Part shown: positions 52,401-61,855 of the stretch, in pieces
Layout of the letters: each line of letters begins with the position of its first letter
Position numbering within the stretch: the first letter of the stretch is position 1
The notes under the pieces: generated by a model
What the model was told of the DNA's origin: nothing
The model's input: the letters and a program-made list of their open reading frames with translations, nothing else
Databases searched by the model: none
Translations under genes and position numbers: made by a program
Assembly (NCBI GenBank): GCA_947172415.1
Contig: OX359193.1
Location: 1,188,501-1,252,500 of the forward strand
Direction: 5' to 3'
Origin: Chondrosia reniformis
Taxonomy: Eukaryota > Porifera > Demospongiae > Chondrillida > Chondrillidae
Length of the DNA stretch: 64,000 bases

Positions 52401-53793
52401 GTGACCTTAACAGTTACACCCACATTTCCTTTATTCTGTATTAGAGCAACTACAGTGTAACCCTTAACTCAAACACAATGATCATTTTATTCTAATGCCA
52501 TATTGATCTCATTAAACTCTGGATATTACCCCTGTCCATATGCAGAGTTTAATGATAATATATCAATGCTTTAAGGTCGGCTTCTGATATTAAAGTTTCT
52601 CTATTTTCCATATTGGTTTGTTTAAGAGAATGTATTGCAGTCAGAGTGACTCCTTACCACTACATGATGAATTCAATGACAAGGAGAGGCTTTTACTGTC
52701 ATCAATTTGTCTGTTTTGATGTCTGCCCAATACTGTGACGTTCTGCTGTTCCATGACAGATCCATCCCATGCAAACAGAAAGTAAAAGGATCTATTAAAC
52801 TGCATGTCCTGAGAATCTCCAGTAAGTCTTGGTCTGGTAAATCGCATGGATGTCACTCCATTTTCTACTGCTGAAGAAACATTAAACAGATTTTGCTCGG
52901 TATCTCTTGCTGGCTGCTGCCTTACATTTCCAACGTAACTTTTTTATGCAAAGAGATATATTAAATGCTCCTTATCAAAATCATCAAATTTGATTGCATT
53001 AAATATAATACTCACCCGTCATACCATTCAAGGGAACCCCCAGTTATCCACCCAATCACTATATCTGAGTTAGTCTATATATATACAAGGAATGTATAAG
53101 AATATCAGAAATACATATTACCAAAAAAGTGCTATATTATAACAGTCATTACTTAAAGTTTGTAAATTACAAAATAACAGTTATATATGATTTACCTTAC
53201 ATATACATAATAATAATAATAATACTTAGGTTTTTTGTTATTAGAAATGTATATATATATCCATTGGCAAATTCTACAAATTCCACTGAATAAATGACAA
53301 CAATCATTGAAAGATTGTGACTAGTTTTACAAACTAAGTCAAGGATAAGATATAATGCAAGCAATTAACATTCTGTTAATTAAACGCTTCAACCTACCAT
53401 AAACATATCATCAGAAAATCCAATACCAACCCAACCTGTTGTTCTAGCCGAAATATTGAAAGTGACATTGTCGTCTCTTCTCAAACAGTAGGTCATGCGA
53501 TAATAGTTGTCTCCCACCGAGTATTCGTAACTGTCATACCTGCAACAAACTAATAAATAAGAAACCAATTTATTTTATTACTTTTGGAAAACATAATTTA
53601 AGAAAGACTCACTTGCGTCGGATGACTGTGATCCAACAGCAACGTCAACTACAGTGTAAAGGAAGAAAATATTTGGTATAGTATTTGCCAGTGTTCCTAT
53701 CTATGATCACTTAGATGGATTTATTTTCCTACCTGATAAAACGGTTACGGTTAGCAGGAACACAAGCCGAAGGGAAGCCTTTAAACCAACCAT
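40495..53793 (-). CDS. Gene A: DOMON - EGF array - HRM-like - GAIN/GPS - single TM protein
   Basis: A large single-pass surface protein, roughly 1400 residues. Exon 1 (53733-53793) encodes MVGLKASLRLVFLLTVTVLS; exon 2 (53613-53648) completes the leader. DOMON exons 53398-53549, 53016-53074 and 52658-52938 follow, then about 22 EGF exons (44045-52335), a Ser/Thr/Pro linker (about 43863-43948), an HRM-like exon (43487-43710), GAIN exons, a GPS exon (41664-41767), a TM exon (40760-40899) and a terminal exon (40495-40603) coding TKKRGKYSVGYHPAAVNN and ending LDSDEK. The GPS reads CQCSHL^TSF, intact for autoproteolysis. After one hydrophobic helix and a basic stop-transfer the protein ends, so it resembles the ectodomain of an adhesion GPCR on one helix. 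The order of some small EGF exons is approximate. Confidence 0.78.
40760..43710 (-). other. HRM-like, GAIN, GPS and TM cassette of gene A
   Basis: HRM-like exon: PCPAVTEKILELDEQFSWPL, GDEARIRCPCEE, AFRRCGEGGRW, ACTG. GAIN exons: 43078-43200, about 42478-42570, about 42012-42390 and about 41851-41930 (ending MTCRFWDTT). GPS: GVWSEEGCKVERETSEFLYC then QCSHLTSFAAVQ. TM: GRFNVAAIVVPVVLGIILIV followed by valines. The NVA.IVVP.VLGI core is shared with gene C, so the two cassettes are paralogous. Confidence 0.82.
49171..49420. repeat. 29-bp minisatellite in gene A intron
   Basis: About eight copies of tacaggcctgggccgcctat plus ttggacaaa, nearly identical, between EGF exons. All frames are open because 29 bp cycles through the frames. 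The 5' side (48889-49000) resembles a dispersed repeat also seen at about 3845-4020. Confidence 0.85.
51992..52110. repeat. Inverted-repeat element in gene A intron
   Basis: gagcatctagaaacgcagtt near 52000 pairs with aactgcgtctctagatgctc near 52085. The loop carries gacgttccgaccctgggggt and atcttcagcaactgaa. Probably a short non-autonomous element. Confidence 0.6.
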
Positions 53794-54169
53794 TCCGCTA
53801 TCATAGATTTTTCAATCTTTGGAAGGTTACAAGTTTGGGAACGAGCGGAAACGGACAGGTTTGTATGTGTACAGTCCCGCGTAGCCAGACCCTTTCTGTA
53901 ATTGCTTATTAACCGGAAACGGAAATTGGATGTATCCTGGAGTAAGTATTTCATCAGAATAAAATAAATAGATAGATAGATACTTCGGTATGGTTTAATA
54001 GCCTTATGACATTATCACTGTCTTTTTGCAGATGTACTATATAGTCACTGGTGCAACTTCTAATGTAATATATAGGTATATTTCCAAGCTACTTATAATT
54101 AAATTGGATACTTGAAAGTTACTCATCAAAATGGAATCTATAGCTACAACTGCAAAACAAGTAATACTA
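53794..54169. other. Intergenic, upstream of gene A
   Basis: Putative gene A promoter side; nothing specific recognised apart from ggtttacggttagcagg-type sequence belonging to exon 1 itself. Confidence 0.35.
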
Positions 54170-54450
54170 TTAATGCCACAGCAATATGGGTACTGGATTG
54201 AAAGGACGAGGTATCCCAATTAAGCCTCTGGAAGATCTCTTGTCTCTTGTCATTGAGTTTGGGACATACTGCCAGGAAATGAATAGCATCCTCAATCTCA
54301 TTTGGATTATTACAAACTCTGCAACATCTGTCATTGCAGGGTTCATTGGAGTACCTTTGGAGTACCCAGTTTCTATTCCCAGTGGTAAAGTTCCCACAGT
54401 CAAAATACATAGGAAGTTACGTAATCGTCTCATGTTCAAGTGCATATGAA
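54170..54450 (-). mobile_element. 3' fragment of a LINE reverse transcriptase ORF
   Basis: The minus strand reads RNWVLQRYSNEPCNDRCCRV then CNNPNEIEDAIHFLAVCPKL, a terminal zinc-knuckle (C..C...EIED..HFL..CP) of non-LTR retrotransposons. The upstream part (RRLRNFLCILTVGTLPLG) continues in another frame, so a frameshift has occurred. Truncated and inactive. Confidence 0.65.
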
Positions 54451-54833
54451 TCGATCAAACGTAACAAACAGAAATAAGAATAATATATACAAACATTCAT
54501 TGCCTGTAACCACATGCACTGAACTAATTATAACTAGTTGTCATTAAATTGTTTCAGTACATGGTCAGTGCAAACACAACTATTGATAATGTGCAATTTG
54601 ATGTAATTCAATAAGTCGTGCCAAGATATTTTGAAGTCTTTTTGAAGACTAGCAATTGTTAATTGAATTTTTCTTCAACTTCTAACTCACAAACACATTA
54701 CAGCATGGTGAATCCAATCAAGTATCTAATCCAGCTAATTATAAGGACCTTATTATATGGTACGTATATCTATTTTGTTGAATATATGATTAAGGTTTTC
54801 TATATATAGTATTGTTTTTCTTTTCTTTGGGAA
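54451..54833. other. Intergenic
   Basis: No coding or repeat signal recognised. Confidence 0.35.
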
Positions 54834-55085
54834 TTAAGGAGTACTATTAGAGCAAACCACAGGAGAAGTACCAAACTGGGAGTACTTTGTTTCATTGATA
54901 TTGTTGTTTTTAACCCCTGTTATAACATCTCTCTTATACTCTTCTAGTTTTGCTGAATCACTAAATCTAGATGTTATTTGAAATTGAAATGTGACAGTAA
55001 ATTTAAATAGTGTATAAACATTAAAAATGCTTTCTTACTCTGGAGAGTTTTTCTTTGCTTCTAGGGCTTTAATTCTTTCGTTATC
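54834..55085 (-). pseudogene. Second copy of the two terminal exons of gene G
   Basis: Exon-like segments 55039-55084 (DNERIKALEAKKNSPE) and 54834-54966 (FSDSAKLEEYKRDVITGVKN ... stop) mirror the last two exons of gene G (EERIEALKEAHEKK..SE and SSDSTKVDELTEDLK). Splice sites and phases (phase 1 in, phase 2 between) match. It could be an alternative 3' end of gene G or a duplicated relic. Confidence 0.45.
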
Positions 55086-55251
55086 TTATTTTTACAGAAA
55101 TATAAGTTTCAATGACATTGTAAAATGACATTAAGCACAATATTTTAACTTACCAATTATTATCAGGTATTATCTATAGGGAAATTTTCCTAAATTTTGC
55201 CTAATCTATTAAGTTATTGTCATGTTATCCTGTTGTCATTCAAACACCACT

Positions 55252-56208
55252 CTATGGTGTCCGTGGATCTTCTTTAATTACACTCTCTTGCTTCTTGAAG
55301 GATCTTTGACTAAATGAGCGACTCATAGCAGGAGGATCAACAAGAGAGTGTAGGGTTTGGTTAAGCTTCTCAACTTCTCTCTTGATGAGCTTAAGGTCTT
55401 CCGTAAGTTCATCTACTTTTGTTGAATCAGAAGATCTACATATTTACATTTAATAGAAATGGAATTTTAGTTTCAGATGTAAAATGGATTCACAGAAGAT
55501 CAAGACAAAGAAAAAGACAGAGACTCCCAGGATCACTGATGAAGGGTGGAATTCCCGGAAACGGCTGTCTGACCCAGTGGAGAAGAAATGAAAGAAGGAA
55601 GGAAGAAAAGACTCCTGTATCTTCATCCAAAGCTCTCTTCAGGTTTAGTTCCCCTATAGGCTCTTTTAACAGAATAGGCATAGCATGTAGGAAAATGGTA
55701 TCTTAGATTTTTCATGCCTTACTCTGAAGACCTTTTCTTCTCATGTGCTTCTTTCAAGGCTTCAATTCTCTCTTCATCTTCATTATTAGATAAACATATA
55801 ACTTGCAGAATCATGCATGCATGTACCTGTTTAACTTACTAATTAGGAGGTACTGTCTATAACACAGGATGAAAGAGTAGGTTTACAGTTGGTTTCAGTA
55901 TTAGTGGAAACCACTGAAACCTACAAGTTGGTGAAGTTATCAGGCTGACTATATATAAGTTTCAGAACTATGCGGATACTTGGCAGAAACCCATGGTTTA
56001 CAGTTGGTTTCAGTATAGTTTAAACATGGTGTATAGTTGGTAAAGGCGATCTTTGTTCTTCACTAGCTGATTCAAGAACGGTTCTCTTTCTCGAGGCAAT
56101 GATCCACTTACCATCTACATAAAACTCCTTTTGATGATCTCTGAAGGTGCGCGAGGCTACGAATTCCCTGCAATGCGGACAAAATTCACGATTTACGCTA
56201 CTAGACAT
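55252..56208 (-). CDS. Gene G: small zinc-finger / coiled-coil protein
   Basis: Three exons (56064-56208, 55723-55777, 55252-55435) sum to 384 nt, 127 residues. The N-terminus MSSSVNREFCPHCREFVASR contains CxxC then TFRDHQKEFY, a CxxC...H...(F/Y)Y zinc-finger-like motif that I associate with the start of transposon-derived proteins in sponges and cnidarians. The middle is a charged helix (EALKEAHEKKRSS); the end is a coiled coil (DELTEDLKLIKREVEKLNQT) and a basic Ser-rich tail with RSFSQRSFKKQESV. The donor at 56064 (GTGAAG) is not optimal, so the exon 1-2 link is the weakest point. Function unknown; possibly domesticated from a DNA transposon or the stub of one. Confidence 0.5.
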
Positions 56209-56623
56209 TTTCTATCGCCGTAATCATTTGATACGTGCACGTACGTGGGCGACCCAACAAAATGGACGACTTTGAAGTGCGGTACCCGAATTGCTCTCAC
56301 AAAGGCCTAAGTTTATGTTTGTATATCACGCATTCGATCTGGTAATTTTGACTCGAAGTCAGGATGGCTGAACATTAATTAGTAAGTATTTACTTTAGAC
56401 TTATTATGCTGACACTGTATACCAATTTTAATTTGTTGTGCGATTTTTGATCGTACACGGTCCGTGAGTGCTAGTAAAGCCTTAAAATAACGTATCATTA
56501 GTTGCTGCCAAGTGAAAGTTCATCCAGTTACTTTAATCCGCTTACAAAGGAAGTTCATAGTTCTGTGCCTAACCTAATGAGTTTGCATCTGTCAAGTTTT
56601 TGTTCAACAAACGGTACGGATCC
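56209..56623. other. Intergenic between gene H and gene G
   Basis: Contains the likely gene G promoter and gene H 3' flank. No motif singled out. Confidence 0.35.
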
Positions 56624-58569
56624 TCACTGGTTTGTTAATAAAAGTTTAAATGTACTGCTCAAGCCACTTGCATTAGGCCGTTTTAGAGGATTGCTATTCA
56701 AACAGTCTGCAGTGGCATTGGTAATTGAAGAAACTGAGCATACCATTTTAATGCGTTTTAGTACTTTTCCAAATGAATAGATGTCTGTTTTGTAATTCTG
56801 GAATATTCTGCCCTCTATTAACTCTGGTGCCAGATGTGAGTGATACAACTTGTATTCCTTTTGCTCTTTGACATTCAAGTTGTACTTTTTAACCTTTTTA
56901 ACTGAGCAAGCTTTTCCAAAATCAATGAGGATAGGAGACAGCTTATGAGTACTAGGGGAGATATCGGAAAGGATTATGTTGTCTACCTTTATGTCATTGT
57001 GCAAGTGTTGACAGCCATGGATGAAGTCCAAAGCTGAGCATATGCCATTGACAATGAATAACCATTGCTTCTCATTGATGCTTTCTAAGGTAATTCTGTC
57101 TCCCCGAAGTAATGTCTGTAAAGTAAGTACTATACCATGAACATCATAGTACTTGTACACTAAATATGGCAGTGATTTCCTGTCTTGGAAGTATATTCCA
57201 AAATAGAATGGTAGGTGAGGGTGTCCTGTACAAAGTTTCTCAGCTATTAAAGCCTCTTTTGTGATAGAATTTACAGTATTGATACCACTCTTGAATACCT
57301 TTACAGCACACAAGGTTGAGCTAACAATTACTTTGTAGCATGTGGCAAATGTTCCACTACCTAGTGATTGGGCTACATATTAACAGCAATATACAATTAA
57401 GCCATATACAGGTAATAGTGATAAAATCAGCTTGCATGCTTGAAGGTATGAGTATAATGTATTTAATAAGCTTACTAAAGCAACCCTATCTGCACTGTCA
57501 CTAGGTAACCTAGAGATTAAATTTAGCGCAAGCAATAAGCCTGCACATAAATGCCATTAGCCGCTCCCAGCATATACTGGGGTACCAGGTGCAATTACCC
57601 AAATATTTTGGATGTCCCGGATTCTGGACCAATGGTACTTTATATGCAGGATATACATTATGGTAAGAGAAACGTTTTTACAGTTACCTCCTTAGTTGGA
57701 ATAGGTTGCTTTAGACCATATTGTACAGTTAAATCATTCCTAAATTATATTGTATTGTTATACATTTTGTAGGTCATGAATGCTATCGATAGTCTGAAAT
57801 GCATGGAGAAGTTTAAAATGGAAGTTAAATCATTCCTAAATTAGTGTTAACATATTCTAACATATATTCTATTCTTATACATTTTGTAGGTCATGAATGC
57901 TACCGATAGTCTGAAATGTATGGAAAAGTTTAAAATGGAAGTTAAATCATTCCTAAATTAGTGTTAACATATTTTAACATATATTATATTCTTATACATT
58001 TTGTAGGTCATGAATGCTACCGAGTCATCAACGACTACAGCATACTGACAGACACATGGATACCATCAGACAGAACCTCAGGCTCTGTCCACAGCACAAT
58101 GTACTGTTTAACTGTATGTGCATATAATGTTCTATGAGTGTGGATGTTTTTTACATATGTAATTAATTAAGATGAAATTTAATGAACTGCACTGTTTGAA
58201 ATGCAAAATTCTAGATTGACCATAAATCAACTTGCCAAATACTACGTGTACCAGTCACTTACCTGCTGCAGTGATGCTACCACAAATTGCTAGCTTATCT
58301 AGCACAAGCGTTGGTTGGATCTTGCATAATTTAGAATTAGAAGTGGCCAATTGACAAGTGGCAGCAACTGGTAAGGTTTTGGCCACAGTTTTACAAACAT
58401 TCCGTAAAGTTAATAGGTCTGTTTTGACTTGCTTTAATTGCTGCTGCTTCAGGTGCAGCTCTCTCAACTTCTGTGCAGTCTTAGCCCTTAGTTGTTTCTT
58501 CCTCCGACGATTTTTCATTGTTTTAGATCTTTTCACTACAAAAGAAGTTTTCTGTAGCTGTCTATCCAT
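56624..58569 (-). CDS. Gene H: coiled-coil protein kinase
   Basis: Two exons (58263-58569, 56624-57372) joined in phase 1 give 351 residues. Residues 1-75 are basic and coiled-coil (KNRRRKKQLRAKTAQKLREL then HLKQQQLKQVKTDL). The kinase domain has a glycine loop GSGTFATCYK (107-116), VAIK lysine in CAVKVF (K127), catalytic loop HNDIKVDN (D229, N234), DFG (253-255) and APE (284-286); the catalytic Arg of HRD is Asn here. The key catalytic residues are kept, so activity is plausible; lack of the HRD Arg suggests no activation-loop phosphoswitch. The C-lobe is short. The start is the first ATG in frame. It diverges from gene I with only 209 bp between the two ATGs. Confidence 0.75.
57724..58015 (+). 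repeat. Tandem copies of an acceptor-like segment in the gene H intron
   Basis: About 120-bp units containing ttttgtaggtcatgaatgct and gttaaatcattcctaaatta are repeated two to three times. On the plus strand 57551-57660 and 58006-58136 could be two exons joined in phase (…QDIHYG then HECYRVINDYSILTDTWIPS), while the intervening copies reach a stop at once. No family recognised; it may be a duplicated gene fragment. Confidence 0.35.
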
Positions 58570-58778
58570 GAATTCCACGTCTTTTTACGTTGCCCGCGCC
58601 CGCGATTTATGTGACTTCATTCGTGGAGCTCGTGATATTAAGGTTTCAGCAGTTTTTGTGATGTAATCCTAATGATTTCATTGATATGAAAACTGAAAAG
58701 CGCGGTAAAGTCAGTTTAGCTGAATCGCCCCTTTTTTAAAGAAACAGTGAGCGATTTTTTGATCGTTAAATTGGCATC
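58570..58778. promoter_or_regulatory. Head-to-head promoter region shared by genes H and I
   Basis: 209 bp separates the start codons of two divergent genes. It is richer in CpG (cccgcgcccgcg, aagcgcgg) than the surrounding DNA. No clear TATA box. Bidirectional promoter use is inferred from geometry. Confidence 0.45.
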
Positions 58779-61168
58779 ATGTCTGCTACCCCGGATTTGC
58801 TATCCTCTAATGAAGAACTCGCAACTCTATTGCAACAAAATATGGCACAAATGAGAGGGCTAGTTGAAGAAACAAAACGATTAAAAGAGCAGCTGCAGAA
58901 TCAGCAACTACAACTCTCCCCAATTGCTGCCAGTTCACCTAATAATTCAGTGGTTCAAAGTTGCAAGCCAAGCTTAAAAATTAAAGTAGGTACATTACTA
59001 AACTATACAATGCATTAACTGCAACTAATTTTAACATCTATATGCCTTGTCAAAGTTCGACTTTAACCGTTCTACCATTTGATATTATATTGACTTATCA
59101 TTTAGTACACGCTATAATTGAAAATCAACGCCTATAATGTCTTAAGATACAAATCACACTTCTGTCCCTCAATATTGATATTACGTACGTTATTACTCAC
59201 TACAAGAAAGTCATAGTCGTCCTACAAAAAAAACGTTCCTCGTTCCGCCTTTACAAATTTCGTCAGATCTACTTGACGGCAGGCACATCGATCTTCAAGA
59301 CTATATACGTTTACTATATTACGTAATCAGACTAAGTCTCGAGGTGATTACGTCATATAAATAACATCATAAAACGTAATTAACAATGGATTATAAATTC
59401 GTCGATTTTTCTAAAGAATTCAGAGACATTTAAATAGCCTATTGAATGCTTACATTGTTAAGAGATTTTATCTAAAAAAGATTGTCATAATCTGTTGTGC
59501 GTGACGCAAGATGTCTACGTGTGTCTGAAGAAAATGGCGTCCTAAAACGTCAACAATATTCTAGCCTAAAATCGACAGCAAAAACTACTAAAGGCTCTTT
59601 TGTATTGCTAATCGTCTTAGCATAAATATTTAAAGTTAAAAATGTAGGCATATTAGCAAGGAAATGGCATTATCTATCAAAAGCGCTTAAAAGACTATCC
59701 TGCCTTAAACCCGCCATTTTACTATTTCGTAGGTAACCGGAAGTCAGTATATTAGCCATATGTACATATTAGATGACCCTATAATTGCTACATAAGCATT
59801 GCAAGCTTGTTTTGGATGCTAAAAAGCATCCAAGTAATTTGAGTAAACCTCTCCAGTGCGGCCACAAGTTTTTTTTAACAGAAATTACTTGTTTTAACTT
59901 GAATTATTTGTTTTCTGAAAATGTTTGTGTAGATTTTTAATTAAATTGCATCATCCAGTTATATACACTGCATAAATTGTCAATTATGTAGTCAGTTGAA
60001 AAGCTCAACTAGGTGGCCAGCAGTGACATGACTACTATTAGGGACCTATAGCTTTACTCCAGTAGGCCTTATGTTTAGCATGTTTTCAAGACATACCTAT
60101 AAAGTAAATAGGCATATATCTTCATGTTCTGTGAAAATATATATACTGGCCTATAGTTGTACTTTTTGGTTTACAATAAATTCAAGTAAAAGATATATAT
60201 AATTAATATATAATTCATATAATAACTATATGCTAATGTGCTATATATAGCACATTTCTTCCTGAATTTATTAACTCTTTTGATTCTAATATAATTCTGT
60301 TTTGTAGGCAGCTGTGCACACTGTTTACAGACAGCTAAGTAATGATCAAGAAAATCAAGTATGGGATTTTGAACTAATGTGAGTATAAATTACATATTCT
60401 ATACTCATCAACAGCATACTAGAAATTCCTTATTTTGTTGTAGTTTTTCAGGACCACAAAACATCCAGGGAACCCAAAAGCTAATAAAGAAACTCGTGCT
60501 TTCCTGGACTGTAGTGAAATCAGTGAATCTGAAATTAAAAGTAATTGATCGTAATTTGATCTATATACATTGTGTAAATTATTTATAAATTATATATACT
60601 GTTAGCTGCTTGTGCAACCTACTTTAAAAGTTTAAAGGAAGATTTTAAAAGAAAAAATGAAAATATCATTGATTCTAATAGAGAGAAGAATAAGAAAAGG
60701 AAGAGGCTCAGAAATGTATTTATGCTTTCTAAGTTATCAAGTGTAATTGATTAAGTTTTTTATCTGCTTTTATTGCAAATTCCAGAAGTTAAAACAGAGG
60801 AAGACAATGCTGAGCAAAACAGCCATTTTGCATAAGTGGGACAATACCATGATGGAGCAGGTCCAGTCTTTGATGACATGTGATTACATGTCATCAGAGG
60901 AATCGGGAACAGAAGGTGGTCAGCCAGTGTTTTTTAGGAAGAAGCTTTTGTGGCTTAAGAAGAAGTACCGGAAGGCTTTTAGAAAAATAGACAATGTTAC
61001 TCAAGCTGGTAAACTAAATTAAATTTCTATCTAAATGAGTAGTATTATATATATCTAAATTTCTATGTAGAAAAGTCCTCTGTTTCCAGAAAAAAAATGC
61101 TGAAAAGAGTGAACAGGCAGGTTGCAAGTGGCAGACCCAAGCCAGCTGATGCCCTAGTTGGGCTGTAG
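58779..61168 (+). CDS. Gene I: coiled-coil, basic nuclear-like protein
   Basis: Six exons (58779-58985, 60308-60378, 60452-60540, 60606-60715, 60786-61008, 61071-61168) sum to 798 nt, 265 residues. The N-terminal coiled coil has ELATLLQQNMAQMRGLVEET and KRLKEQLQNQQLQL. Then come TTKHPGNPKANKETR, the basic block REKNKKRKRLRN, an acidic SSEESGTEGG and FRKKLLWLKKKYRKAFRKID, ending RPKPADALVGL. The pattern acidic-EEG followed by a basic LLWLKKKYRKAF block and RPxPADA recalls uncharacterised sponge and cnidarian proteins, sometimes transposon-linked. An open acidic extension (PSWAVVEEETQIEDEEASEL) lies in the next frame, see findings. DNA or chromatin binding is only inferred from charge. Confidence 0.65.
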
Positions 61169-61369
61169 TGGAGGAAGAAACACAGATTGAAGATGAAGAA
61201 GCCTCTGAATTGACCCAAATAACTGATCATGAGTAACTTAAAACGCTTCTATATATCTATATATTTGTCTGTTTTCATTGCATGTGGTTTATGCATTATT
61301 ATATCTTTTTCTGAAACTGATGGTACGCAAATAAATATTTAAAGTTTATGTATAATTATATAAGGTAAA
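61169..61369. other. 3' flank of gene I
   Basis: Carries the out-of-frame acidic extension to about 61235 and then AT-rich sequence with an AATAAA at 61332 on the plus strand that could serve gene I polyadenylation. Confidence 0.45.
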
Positions 61370-61690
61370 ACCTATGAAGAAACCTAAAGGATTATGAGGT
61401 ATCTTCAAAGTTTCCTCTTCTTAAAGCCATTTAAACCAGTTGAAACCTATAAAGAAACCTGAGGTATCTTAAAGTTTCTTCTTCTTAAACCCATTCAAAC
61501 CATAGGTTTCTAGCTTGCAGAAACTGCTGGATTTGGCGGATGCACTTGCAGACACCTTTGCAGAAACCTCTGAAACCTAACTTTTTGAAGGTTTCAGCAA
61601 TTACTGATATGTTACTGAAATCAAGTGGATTCTTATGAGATCTGATAGGTTTCAGTCGGGTTCATTATGGCAGAAACCTGTCAACACATC
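61370..61690. repeat. GAAACC-rich degenerate repeat
   Basis: Many copies of gaaaccta, gaaacctg and ggtttc on both strands. A related piece with the same words lies at about 55865-56030. Probably a decayed dispersed element between genes I and J. Confidence 0.5.
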
Positions 61691-61855
61691 CTGTGTAAGG
61701 TAATTCCCCCAAATCTTGTCTATATCTGTTTAGTTGTCTGGCTAAAACTTGATAATATTTAGTGTTAACTTCCTCTGTAGTATGGCAGCCACCTAAAAGT
61801 AAATGAAGTACCAAAGAATTCCCCTAAATGTTAAAATTAATGGAAATATGCTTAC

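Noticed and set aside
1-53793. Sponge aggregation-factor cluster
   Set aside because: The known Amphimedon aggregation factors have Calx-beta and related domains; none were recognised here, and SRCR/DOMON/GAIN content differs.
55419-55706. Plus-strand open frame
   Set aside because: It overlaps the dispersed repeat and antisense gene G exons; no coding signature of its own.
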